Source: CAYLLT01 sp964591605 (GTDB lineage Bacteria; Planctomycetota; Phycisphaerae; UBA1845; PWPN01). Taken from it: 12,804 nucleotides of DNA. Below are positions 6,912 through 12,804 of the stretch, one piece after another. Both the position numbers and the translations under genes were made by a program. The stretch's first letter is position 1, and each line of letters opens with the position of its first letter. Below the pieces are notes generated by a model. That model searched no databases, was not told where the DNA came from, and saw nothing but the letters and a program-made list of their open reading frames with translations. Location of the stretch: NCBI GenBank assembly GCA_964591605.1, contig CAZQEN010000220.1, positions 1-12,804 on the forward strand, given 5' to 3'.

Positions 6912-6930
6912 CCCGTGAAAGGTTCACGGG
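6912..6930. promoter_or_regulatory. Perfect 19-base inverted repeat in a divergent promoter region
   Basis: CCCGTGAA (6912-6919), spacer AGG and TTCACGGG (6923-6930) form a perfect dyad. It lies 65 bases upstream of trpF and 107 bases upstream of the hydrolase gene. There is no T run on either strand, so a terminator is unlikely; an operator for a dimeric regulator serving one or both divergent genes is the simplest reading. Confidence 0.45.
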
Positions 6931-7036
6931 CGGGTGCACCAATACTCGTGGGAGGTTGTAGATTTTGAGGGTTCAGCGCATCGGCGCCGGTGTCTTCCCG
7001 CACCGCAGGTCCCCAGACGGGACGTAGGAAAGAGGA

Positions 7037-7912
7037 ATGCGATCCAGTTATCTATTGCAGCGGCTTGGACTTACATTCGCTGTCCCCGTGATCACCGCCA
7101 TGACCTGGGGCTGTGCCACAACCGCCCCCACTCAGTCACTGACCGGTGATGAGTTTGGCCGCACGTACTACATCGACGGCGCCGGCAACTGGGGATACGG
7201 CGTTCGTGAAGTGGCCGAGGGTCTCCGACGGGCCGGATACCAGGGCCGTATCATCAACTGGACATGGTCCCCCACGCTGAACCCCGCCCTGGATCAGACG
7301 GTGGGCCGCCCGTTCGCCCGGGCCCGCGGCAGGGAGCTCGGCGAGGACATCAACGCCTACGCCCGGCAGTATCCCGACAAAGAGGTCCACATCATCGCCC
7401 TCTCCGCCGGCACGGGCGTCGCCACCTGGGCGTGCGAAAGCCTCAGGCCGCCCGCCCGCGTCCACAACCTGATCCTGCTCGGATCGAGCCTCTCGTCGGA
7501 CTACGACTTCAGAGCCGCCTTGAGCAGTATCGAAGGGGGCGTGTGGGTCTATCACTCGGACCATGACGCCATCCTGCTGGGCCCCGTGCGTGCGCTGGGC
7601 ACGATTGACGGCAAAGTGGGCGCCGACGGTGCGGGTCTGGTCGGACTCCACCCCCACACCATCAAGACGGACAAGATCCATAACATCGGTTGGACGGACG
7701 GATATCGCCGGCTCGGATGGAGCGGGTCCCACACCGACGCCACCAGCGAACCGTTCGTGCGTCATGTGCTCGCCCGGCACATCGTGGCACCGTCGAGCGA
7801 AGGGGCCGTCAAGCTGGCCTCCGCATCCGACTCTCCCGAAGGGTCTGATCGCTCCGGGCCGACCGTCGCGGCCGATGCCGCTGACCCCGCTCCCCTGCTC
7901 GCGACGCGGTAA
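7037..7912 (+). CDS. Probable lipoprotein with alpha/beta-hydrolase fold
   Basis: A 291-residue protein with a signal peptide (MRSSYLLQRL, hydrophobic core, then TWGC with C26 as the likely lipidated cysteine). The mature part resembles a serine alpha/beta hydrolase: an early strand with YYIDGAGNWGYG (44-55), a nucleophile-elbow-like motif ALSAGTG (121-127) with candidate S123 after the strand VHIIA, NLILLGSSL (144-152), a VYHSDHD segment (171-177) that can supply the acid, and H232 in GSHTD as the candidate catalytic histidine. The elbow has Ala in place of the first Gly of GxSxG. The last 40 residues are low-complexity Ala/Ser/Pro/Asp. AGGAA and AGAGG at 7026-7035 give a good RBS. It is followed by a strong terminator, so it is probably monocistronic. 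The fold is likely; the substrate is unknown. Confidence 0.8.
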   Translation: MRSSYLLQRLGLTFAVPVITAMTWGCATTAPTQSLTGDEFGRTYYIDGAGNWGYGVREVAEGLRRAGYQGRIINWTWSPTLNPALDQTVGRPFARARGRELGEDINAYARQYPDKEVHIIALSAGTGVATWACESLRPPARVHNLILLGSSLSSDYDFRAALSSIEGGVWVYHSDHDAILLGPVRALGTIDGKVGADGAGLVGLHPHTIKTDKIHNIGWTDGYRRLGWSGSHTDATSEPFVRHVLARHIVAPSSEGAVKLASASDSPEGSDRSGPTVAADAADPAPLLATR

Positions 7913-7933
7913 GGCGCCGGCTGGCTCCGGGAC

Positions 7934-7965
7934 GGCGGGGGGGATGGCCCCCCGCCACCGTTTTT
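7934..7965 (+). terminator. Intrinsic terminator after the hydrolase gene
   Basis: GGCGGGGGG (7934-7942) and CCCCCCGCC (7948-7956) form a perfect 9-bp GC stem with the loop GATGG, followed by ACCG and then TTTTT (7961-7965). It begins 22 bases after the hydrolase stop codon. This is the clearest intrinsic terminator in the window. Confidence 0.85.
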
Positions 7966-8039
7966 CCCTGTCCTGCCTGCCCCGGAGTGCAGCCCTGCGC
8001 CCCCGGCCGTCGCCCCGACTTTCAAAAAGCTTGCCTGCG

Positions 8040-8068
8040 TGTACAGCCGCCGTCTCACCGGGCATAAT
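8040..8068 (+). promoter_or_regulatory. Candidate sigma-70-like promoter of the NDUFA9-like gene
   Basis: TGTACA (8040-8045, four of six -35 matches) and CATAAT (8063-8068, five of six -10 matches) are separated by 17 bases. They lie after the terminator of the previous gene and about 90 bases before the ATG at 8158, which fits an independent transcript. An AGGAG at 8141-8145 acts as RBS, with a somewhat long 12-base spacing. Confidence 0.4.
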
Positions 8069-8157
8069 GACCCCCGCACGATTCCGATCGGAGCAGCGAA
8101 GACACGAGGGCTCATCGACACGTCCAACATCTCGATTCTCAGGAGTCCGCATCTTTC

Positions 8158-9162
8158 ATGGAACCCGCCCCAGACACGACACCCGCGGAAACCGCTCCGG
8201 CGCCCGAGCCCACCAACCGTGTTGAGAGTGGAAAAGTTCTCGTCACCGGAGGTACCGGATTCGTCGGCGGCCACGTCGTCCGCGAGCTGGTCGCCCGCGG
8301 CTATGAGCCGGTCTGCCTCGTGCGCAATCCCGACCACCTCGGGCACACCCTGCCCAAGGAGCAGCGCAGCCGCCTGAGGGGCATCGCCGGTGACATCCTC
8401 AACCCCGATGCCCTTGCCCGGGCCGCGCGCGGATGCACCGCGGCGATCCACCTCGTCGGAATCATCGAGGAGCGCCGGCTGCTCGGCCGCACGTTCCAGC
8501 GCCTGCACGTCGACGCCACCCAGAACGTCGTGAACGCCTGCGCCCAGGCCGGCGTCCTCCGCTACGTCCACATGTCCGCCCTCGGCACCCGCCCCGACGC
8601 CGTCAGCGCGTACCACCAGACCAAGTGGGCAGCCGAGCAGATCGTCCGCGGCAGTTCCCTCGCCTGGACCATCTTCCGCCCCAGCCTCATCCACGGCCCC
8701 GACGGCGAATTCATGCAGATGATGAAGTTCTTTGCGACCAGCCGCCGCCAGCCGCTCATGCCCTATTTCGGCCGCGGTACCAATCTCCTCCAGCCCATCA
8801 GCGTCCGCGACGTCGCGGCGGTGTTCGTCAAGTCCCTGGCCATGCCCGAGACCATCGGCCAGGTGTACGAACTGGGCGGGCCCGACCGCTTCACCTGGAA
8901 GGAGCTCTACGACGTCTGTGCCCGCACGATCGCCGGAAGCCCCCGCCTCAAGGTCTCCGTGCCCGTCTTTGCCGCCAAACTGGCCGCCAGCACCGTGATC
9001 CCCCTCGTGCCACGCCTCTTCATGCCATACAAGTTCAATGTCTCGCAGGTCCAGATGAGCCAGGAAGACAGCGTCTGCAACCCGGCGGTCGTCGAAAAGA
9101 CCTTCGGGATCAGGCTCCGGGCGTTTCGCGAAGAGCTCGAGCAGTACGCGGATCTGCTCTAA
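8158..9162 (+). CDS. Atypical short-chain dehydrogenase, NDUFA9-like NAD(P)-binding protein
   Basis: A 334-residue protein of the extended/atypical SDR family related to the NDUFA9 subunit of mitochondrial complex I and to bacterial NAD-dependent epimerase-like proteins. After an Ala/Pro-rich tail of about 25 residues, the Rossmann domain starts with KVLVTGGTGFVGGHVV (26-41; GxxGxxG at 31-37). DILNP (79-83), HLVGII (98-103) and the segment with S140 and YHQTK (Y152, K156) follow in the normal SDR order. FRPSLIHGPDG (173-183) and LQPISVRDVA (211-220) are typical of the NDUFA9/NmrA-like group, in which many members bind nucleotide but have no proven catalysis. No other complex I gene is present here. 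It has its own candidate promoter and converges with the solute-binding protein gene. Enzymatic activity versus structural/assembly role cannot be settled from sequence. Confidence 0.87.
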   Translation: MEPAPDTTPAETAPAPEPTNRVESGKVLVTGGTGFVGGHVVRELVARGYEPVCLVRNPDHLGHTLPKEQRSRLRGIAGDILNPDALARAARGCTAAIHLVGIIEERRLLGRTFQRLHVDATQNVVNACAQAGVLRYVHMSALGTRPDAVSAYHQTKWAAEQIVRGSSLAWTIFRPSLIHGPDGEFMQMMKFFATSRRQPLMPYFGRGTNLLQPISVRDVAAVFVKSLAMPETIGQVYELGGPDRFTWKELYDVCARTIAGSPRLKVSVPVFAAKLAASTVIPLVPRLFMPYKFNVSQVQMSQEDSVCNPAVVEKTFGIRLRAFREELEQYADLL

Positions 9163-9219
9163 ATCATGCTTTATGGCTCTGTCCGGGCGGTCGGCTGGCG
9201 GTGCAGGGGCATCGCCGGC

Positions 9220-10281
9220 CTAATCGATCAGGCGCTGCCCCGCCAGTTGGATCGCCCGATCCATCGACTCGGCGATCGCCGCATACTCCACGCGGCTCTC
9301 GGGCGGCAGCGTCATCCCGAGTTCGGCCCGCAGGCGCTCCCGCACCGGGACATTCCGGGATCCGCTCTTCGCCAGCATCCGCTCGGTGACTTCCGAGGTC
9401 AGAAAATCGATCAGGACCCGTGCGGTGTCCGGGTGCGGCGCGCCGGCCACCAGCGCCACGGAGTTGGGGATGAGCAGCGTCCCGCCGTCGCCCATGTCCG
9501 GATACGTCAGCTCGATCGGCTCCCGCCTTTCCTGACGGGCGTACACATCATCGGTGTCCGTCGCCCCGATCAGCAGCTCGCCCCGCGCCACCAGCGCGGC
9601 GCAGGTCGCATTCCCGTCGAGCAGCCGCCCTCCGGTCACGCTCTTGAGCTCGTCGAGAAACCGGATGTATTCCGTCTCGCCCCACAGCGCGTGCATGGCG
9701 GCAAAATGCCCTCGCGTCGTCCCGAAGCGCGGATCGGCCACCCCCAACTGCCCCTTCCAGCGCGCGTCCGTCAGATCGCGCCAGCGGGCGGGCACCTCCG
9801 CCTGCTCGACCTTCTGCGGATTGAAACCGAGCACGCGGCCTCGCAGGCCGAACGCCGTCCACTTGCCCCCCGGATCCTTGTACTTCTCCAGAATGCCTTC
9901 CGCAGGCGGGCGATATTCCGCGAGCAGCCCCGCCCGGCCCATCTGAATCGTGTTGAACAGCTCGCTCGACCAGAACACATCCGCCTGCGGCCGGCCCCGC
10001 TCGGCCTCGATCAGCCGCACCAGGCTCGTCGTCTTGCCCGCCTCCGTGTCCGTCCGCAGCCGGACCCGGATGCCCGATGCCTTCTCGAATGCCGCCACCA
10101 CCTCCCGCGCGAACGGTTCATCCACGCTGCAGTAAAGCGTCACCACCCGTCTGTTCGTTTGTCGCTCGCAACCAGTCGGCGCCAGTCCGGCTCCGGCCGC
10201 CAGAGCTGCCGGGAGCACTTTGAAGAGCACAAAAGAGGCTATTGAAGCAGGAAGGCGATCGATGCTCGAATCAGGATTCAT
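9220..10281 (-). CDS. Orphan extracellular solute-binding lipoprotein (Fe(III)/FbpA-like family 1)
   Basis: A 353-residue periplasmic binding protein. An N-terminal hydrophobic segment (about 16-36) ends in APTGC with C38 as the likely lipid anchor, although the lipobox is weak. The mature protein starts with VVTLYCSVDEPFA (46-58) and AAFEKASGIRV (63-73), then QADVFWSSE (99-107), GRVLGFNP (148-155), GVADPRFGTT (180-189) and PNSVALV (272-278), the layout of the family that includes iron(III)-binding FbpA/FutA. Where FbpA-type proteins carry the iron-ligating tyrosine pair (NHYY), this one reads GATDTDDV (239-246), so ferric iron binding by that mechanism is doubtful. No permease or ATPase gene adjoins it. 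TATACT lies 9-14 bases upstream of the ATG (10291-10296, minus strand), an unusually close -10-like match. The family is secure; the ligand is unknown. Confidence 0.87.
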   Translation of the reverse strand: MNPDSSIDRLPASIASFVLFKVLPAALAAGAGLAPTGCERQTNRRVVTLYCSVDEPFAREVVAAFEKASGIRVRLRTDTEAGKTTSLVRLIEAERGRPQADVFWSSELFNTIQMGRAGLLAEYRPPAEGILEKYKDPGGKWTAFGLRGRVLGFNPQKVEQAEVPARWRDLTDARWKGQLGVADPRFGTTRGHFAAMHALWGETEYIRFLDELKSVTGGRLLDGNATCAALVARGELLIGATDTDDVYARQERREPIELTYPDMGDGGTLLIPNSVALVAGAPHPDTARVLIDFLTSEVTERMLAKSGSRNVPVRERLRAELGMTLPPESRVEYAAIAESMDRAIQLAGQRLID

Positions 10282-10579
10282 GACCCGCTCAGTATAAGAA
10301 GCCTGGGCGTTCGCGGAAGGACCCTTGCCCCCGATCTCCGCCAGCGCGGCACGCTCTCGACACTCAGGCGTAGCGGCTGGAATCCGCGGGTTCTCTCCGC
10401 TCTGTCGACAAAACAGGGCCGCAACCGGTCGCCCGCCGCAATTTTCACAAAAAAGACCGCGACGAATCAGGCCCGAGCCAGTGTCACGTATGTTGTCACC
10501 CGGAAGGCGGGTTCATGCCCTTTGTTGGAGCAGCACTGCAGACATTACCGCTCTTCTTCAATTGACCGGTATCCGTCAT

Positions 10580-10609
10580 TTGCCCGACACTTGACCGGCG
10601 GCCTAGAAT
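10580..10609 (+). promoter_or_regulatory. Candidate promoter of the CsrA-receiver gene
   Basis: TTGCCC (10580-10585) and TAGAAT (10604-10609, five of six -10 matches) are 18 bases apart and would give a leader of about 50 bases. Two TTGACCGG direct repeats, 29 bases apart start to start (10562 and 10591), flank and overlap the -35 and spacer, as regulator sites might. Confidence 0.4.
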
Positions 10610-10642
10610 GGAGCACAGCCATTATTTTACGCCTCGGCGCGG

Positions 10643-10661
10643 TCCTATTGGCAGGAAGGAG
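10643..10661 (+). promoter_or_regulatory. RBS and hairpin in the CsrA-receiver leader
   Basis: AGGAAGGAG (10653-10661) is a strong Shine-Dalgarno sequence ending 7 bases before the ATG. TCCT (10643-10646) can pair with either of its two AGGA copies (10653-10656 or 10657-10660), which could hide the RBS. The two GGA motifs are also potential CsrA contact points, so translational autoregulation is possible. Confidence 0.4.
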
Positions 10662-10668
10662 ATGATCG

Positions 10669-11271
10669 ATGCTCGTAATCTCCAGAAGCCTCAACAGTGC
10701 CATCCGAATCGGCGACAACGTCCGCGTGAAGGTCCTCCGGCTTGGGCAGCGCCGCGTCACGCTCGGCGTCGATGCCCCGCCTGATATTCAGGTTCGCCGC
10801 GACGAAATCTCCCCCGATGCTCCCCGACCGCACGAAGACAACGGCCACGGCGCCCAGCTTGATCTGCGCGTGCTCGTCGTCGAAGACACGCCCGTGCACG
10901 CCCTGCTCATCGAGCGGATTCTCAGCAAACGCGGTGTCAAGAATGTCGTCCGCACCTCCTCGGGCGAAGATGCCATGCGCCTCCTGGCTCTCAGCCGCGA
11001 AGGCAAGGCCATCAGGCCCGATCTGGTCCTCCTCGATCTGCAGCTTCCCGACGTCTCCGGCTTTCACGTGCTCGAGATGATCAAATCCTCCGCCTCGCTG
11101 CGATCCATTCCCGTCGTCGTCCTCAGTTGCTCTGATTCCGACGGCGACGTGGTCCGATGCATGGAAGCCGGCGCCAATGCCTTCGTTTCCAAGGCCGAGA
11201 GCTACGACACTCTCCGCCAGTCGATTTTCCGGATCACGGATTTCTGGAGCCAGGTCCGCAAGGTAGGCTGA
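10669..11271 (+). CDS. CsrA domain fused to a CheY/Rcp1-like receiver domain
   Basis: A 200-residue protein with two complete domains. Residues 1-47 are a CsrA RNA-binding domain: it starts MLVISR (R6 conserved), continues IRIGDNVRVKVL and VTLGVDAP, and ends QVRRDEI with R44, the second key RNA-contact residue. The usual C-terminal CsrA helix is replaced by a Pro/Gly/acidic linker (48-64). Residues about 65-200 are a receiver: VLVVEDTP with acidic E72/D73, LVLLDLQLP with phospho-acceptor D123, VVVLS with S153 at the Thr/Ser switch position, and FVSKAE with the invariant K175. The ending RITDFW resembles Rcp1-type single-domain receivers. CsrA dimers bind GGA motifs in mRNA leaders and control translation; a fused receiver suggests phosphorylation-controlled activity. 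No histidine kinase is nearby. The start is fixed by AGGAAGGAG 7 bases upstream and by the canonical CsrA N-terminus. Nothing suggests a frameshift or annotation fusion: it is one continuous frame. Confidence 0.93.
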   Translation: MLVISRSLNSAIRIGDNVRVKVLRLGQRRVTLGVDAPPDIQVRRDEISPDAPRPHEDNGHGAQLDLRVLVVEDTPVHALLIERILSKRGVKNVVRTSSGEDAMRLLALSREGKAIRPDLVLLDLQLPDVSGFHVLEMIKSSASLRSIPVVVLSCSDSDGDVVRCMEAGANAFVSKAESYDTLRQSIFRITDFWSQVRKVG

Positions 11272-11610
11272 CCGCCGTGACATTCCGCTCGCACGACGCG
11301 ACTTCCCGACACAACTGTGCAGCCGACGCTCACCCGGCCGTAATCCCGTGAGCAGACCGTCACTCTTTGACACAGGAGCACCACCATCTGCGGCGAGGCG
11401 CCTGGGATCCGCCCGCCCAGTGATCGATCCGCGCCCGAATCCCGGCCATGGCTCTGAGCGATGTGGGCTGAGCGTTTCAGTCTGCATCGCTCCCCCCGCC
11501 GTGAAGACAGCGGGGCGCCATGGGCCGGGAGATGTCGGACAACGCGATCCCCCGACCCCGAAACCGAACGACCATCGGCTGCCGGACCCGTGACGATGGC
11601 TCCCTCCCGC
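11272..11610. other. Gene-free stretch between convergent genes
   Basis: No gene is supported here. An imperfect hairpin, CCCCGC (11494-11499) with GCGGGG (11510-11515), lies well downstream of the CsrA-receiver stop and lacks a T run, so it is a poor terminator. Open frames on both strands have no recognisable protein features. The stretch ends at the octamer array. Confidence 0.5.
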
Positions 11611-11746
11611 TTCTCGCTTTCCCGCTCTCCCACCTTGTTACCTTCTCGCTTTCCCAGTTTCTCACCTTGCTACCTTCTCACCTTCCCACTTTCTCACGTT
11701 CTCACTTTCCCACCTTCTCACTTTCTCACTTTCCTGTCTTCTCATC
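11611..11746 (+). repeat. Degenerate octamer tandem array, TTCTCACY consensus (17 units)
   Basis: Seventeen consecutive 8-base units can be laid out without gaps, for example TTCTCACC (11675), TTCCCACT (11683), TTCTCACG (11691), TTCTCACT (11699, 11715 and 11723) and TTCCCACC (11707). Variation is concentrated at positions 3-4 and 8. Three units make 24 bases, so the minus strand reads as an eight-residue ESEKVRRW-type pattern in open frames, which is not evidence of coding. The last unit overlaps the stop codon of the glycosyltransferase gene (11742-11744). The same unit occurs four times at 597-628. Confidence 0.85.
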
Positions 11747-12804
11747 CCTGTGCCTGCATTTTCCCCCTTATTGGCAGCGCCAGAATCAGCAGCAGCGGCA
11801 CGAGCGGCAGTCGAAACCGTGGATCCTCGCTCGGCAACGTCAGAGCAGCCAGCGCTGCCAGTGGCCACATCACAAAAAAATGCCTCGCCCATCGCCGTTC
11901 CCACATCGCCGTCCACAGCCTCCATGCCGCCAGCACGATCAGCAGTGCATATGCCGAACCGATCGACGCAGCCACGATCCGCGAGGCCGCGCCGCCCCCG
12001 CCCAGCAGCGACAGCGGCGCTGCCCCCGCCCCGGCCGGCGGTGCAAGCACCAGCCCCAGCGGAAACACCAGCATCGACAACCCCTGCGCGGCAAAGCACG
12101 ACACCGTCGCCATGCGATGCTCCCACAACAGATCCAGCCCCACCACCGTCAGGAGGTCCGAGGCGACGAACGGGTCCACCCCCACCGGTCCGTCATAGTT
12201 GAGCCGCCGCCACGACAGCGCTTCCCGCTGCCCGACAGTCAGCGGCCCGAACCGAGACGCCCACTCCTCACGCAGCCGCTCATCGATCCGCCGGCGGATC
12301 TCATCCTGCACCGCCGGGTCGAAACGCTGGGCGATCCGCCCCTCCGACCAGAGCAGCACATCCATCACCTTGTGGTATGCCAGGCTCGCCCCGCTCTGGT
12401 GGCTCAGCGCCCAGTGCCCCGCCACCGCGTGGTTCCGCAGCAGCCACGGGCCTGTCACCAGAACGCTGCCGGCCGCACACATCAGCGCGGGCCACAGCCG
12501 TCGCCAGCAGCCTCTCCGAACCGCCGGAACCGCCACCCCGCCCGCGGCCAGGAAGGGCAGCAGAATCCCGATCGGCCGTACCAGCACGGCCGCCCCCGCC
12601 AGCAGCCCCAGGACAAGTCCGTCCCCGGCCGTCCAGCCGCCGCGCCCCGTTAGGGCACCTGAAGACACCAGATCGCTCTCTTCGTCGCCGCCGGCTGCTC
12701 CCGCCGCCGTGGTCGGACCGCCCTCCGATGGGCCCGACGGCGATCGCCCTCCGCGGCCCCGCCCTCCAGCGCCGTACACCCACACCCCCGCCAGCAGCAC
12801 CAGT
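11742..12804 (-). CDS. GT-C type membrane glycosyltransferase (PMT/ArnT-like), C-terminal part
   Basis: The window shows about 353 C-terminal residues; the true start lies beyond the right edge. The protein is hydrophobic with several membrane segments: around GLVLGLLAGAAVLVRPIGILLPFLAAG (61-87), WPALMCAAGSVLVTGPWLLRN (103-123), residues 236-255, 275-293, 306-322 and 330-344, counted from the first Met in view (12800). Family cues are LVRPIGILLP followed by GPWLLRN and LSHQSGA, and the near-terminal EDPRFRLPLVPLLLIL, which matches the SRYRLPxLP ending of PMT/ArnT-like lipid-phosphate-sugar transferases (GT39/83 type). Such enzymes move a sugar from a polyprenyl phosphate carrier to an acceptor on the outer face of the membrane. 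The catalytic first loop is not in view. A long Gly/Ser/Pro-rich insert (about 11-58) between hydrophobic parts is unusual. The stop overlaps the octamer array. Confidence 0.75.
   Translation of the reverse strand, partial: LVLLAGVWVYGAGGRGRGGRSPSGPSEGGPTTAAGAAGGDEESDLVSSGALTGRGGWTAGDGLVLGLLAGAAVLVRPIGILLPFLAAGGVAVPAVRRGCWRRLWPALMCAAGSVLVTGPWLLRNHAVAGHWALSHQSGASLAYHKVMDVLLWSEGRIAQRFDPAVQDEIRRRIDERLREEWASRFGPLTVGQREALSWRRLNYDGPVGVDPFVASDLLTVVGLDLLWEHRMATVSCFAAQGLSMLVFPLGLVLAPPAGAGAAPLSLLGGGGAASRIVAASIGSAYALLIVLAAWRLWTAMWERRWARHFFVMWPLAALAALTLPSEDPRFRLPLVPLLLILALPIRGKMQAQG

Larger units (their letters stand above)
10282..10668. other. 387-base gene-free divergent region
   Basis: No coding region is convincing here; an 89-codon open frame at 10325-10594 has no recognisable features. 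The region holds an AT-rich patch (10440-10455), the direct repeat TGTCAC at 10482-10487 and 10494-10499, the direct repeat TTGACCGG at 10562-10569 and 10591-10598, and the candidate promoter and leader of the CsrA-receiver gene. Its length and repeats suggest a regulated promoter. Confidence 0.5.

Noticed and set aside
10325..10594. 89-codon open frame upstream of the CsrA-receiver gene
   Set aside because: No RBS, no recognisable motif and Arg/Ser/Pro-rich composition; it also runs through the candidate promoter.
10591..10609. TTGACC and TAGAAT as one promoter
   Set aside because: The hexamers are only 7 bases apart, too close for a sigma-70 promoter; TTGCCC at 10580 gives an acceptable 18-base spacing.
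10645..11487. 280-codon minus-strand open frame covering the CsrA-receiver gene
   Set aside because: Antisense shadow; the plus frame has two complete conserved domains and a strong RBS.
11494..11515. Terminator of the CsrA-receiver gene
   Set aside because: The stem is short with a mismatch, there is no T run, and it lies over 200 bases from the stop codon.
11611..11746. Possible CRISPR array
   Set aside because: Units are 8 bases, contiguous and without spacers; no cas genes are present.
11520..12653. 377-codon plus-strand open frame over the octamer array and glycosyltransferase
   Set aside because: The Arg/Pro/His-rich composition and lack of domains mark it as an antisense shadow; the opposite strand has a clear membrane protein.

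Overview
This is GC-rich bacterial chromosomal DNA with dense, mostly housekeeping-type genes. The best guess at the host is Planctomycetota, perhaps the Phycisphaerae side. The reasons are the high GC, a multi-pass membrane protein carrying a CxxCGYNL...CPECG zinc ribbon, an NDUFA9-like SDR protein, several lipoproteins of unknown role, and degenerate TTCTCACT octamer arrays between genes. That assignment is inference; there is no rRNA or marker gene in the window.

Layout. Left edge (1-158): no gene, two small hairpins and a likely dispersed-repeat fragment. A pterin carbinolamine dehydratase (minus) is divergent from a xylose isomerase-like gene (plus, 731-1873), which is followed by a PfkB-family sugar-phosphate kinase (plus, 1991-2941). 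Converging on these is a minus-strand cluster in the order trpF, a lipoprotein, nadD and a zinc-ribbon membrane protein; the last two overlap by 14 bases and are probably translationally coupled. Divergent from trpF is a lipoprotein alpha/beta hydrolase (plus) ended by a strong intrinsic terminator, then an NDUFA9-like NAD(P)-binding protein (plus). This converges with an orphan ABC-type solute-binding lipoprotein (minus). Across a 387-base gene-free region lies a plus-strand gene for a CsrA domain fused to a CheY-like receiver. The right edge holds the C-terminal part of a GT-C type membrane glycosyltransferase (minus), separated from the CsrA gene by 470 bases that end in a 17-unit octamer repeat.

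The most interesting object is the CsrA-receiver fusion at 10669-11271. CsrA is normally a free-standing RNA-binding dimer of about 60-70 residues controlled by sRNAs or FliW. Here the RNA-binding residues and the receiver phosphorylation residues are all present in one 200-residue protein, suggesting post-transcriptional control gated directly by phosphorylation. Three leaders in the window (xylose isomerase, PfkB kinase and the fusion gene itself) have GGA motifs in or next to small hairpins, so a local regulon and autoregulation are testable, though unproven, ideas.

The second oddity is the xylose isomerase homologue: it keeps most metal and catalytic residues but has His where a metal-1 Asp is expected (H247) and His at an active-site Phe position (H95), so its substrate or metal use may differ from true xylose isomerase.
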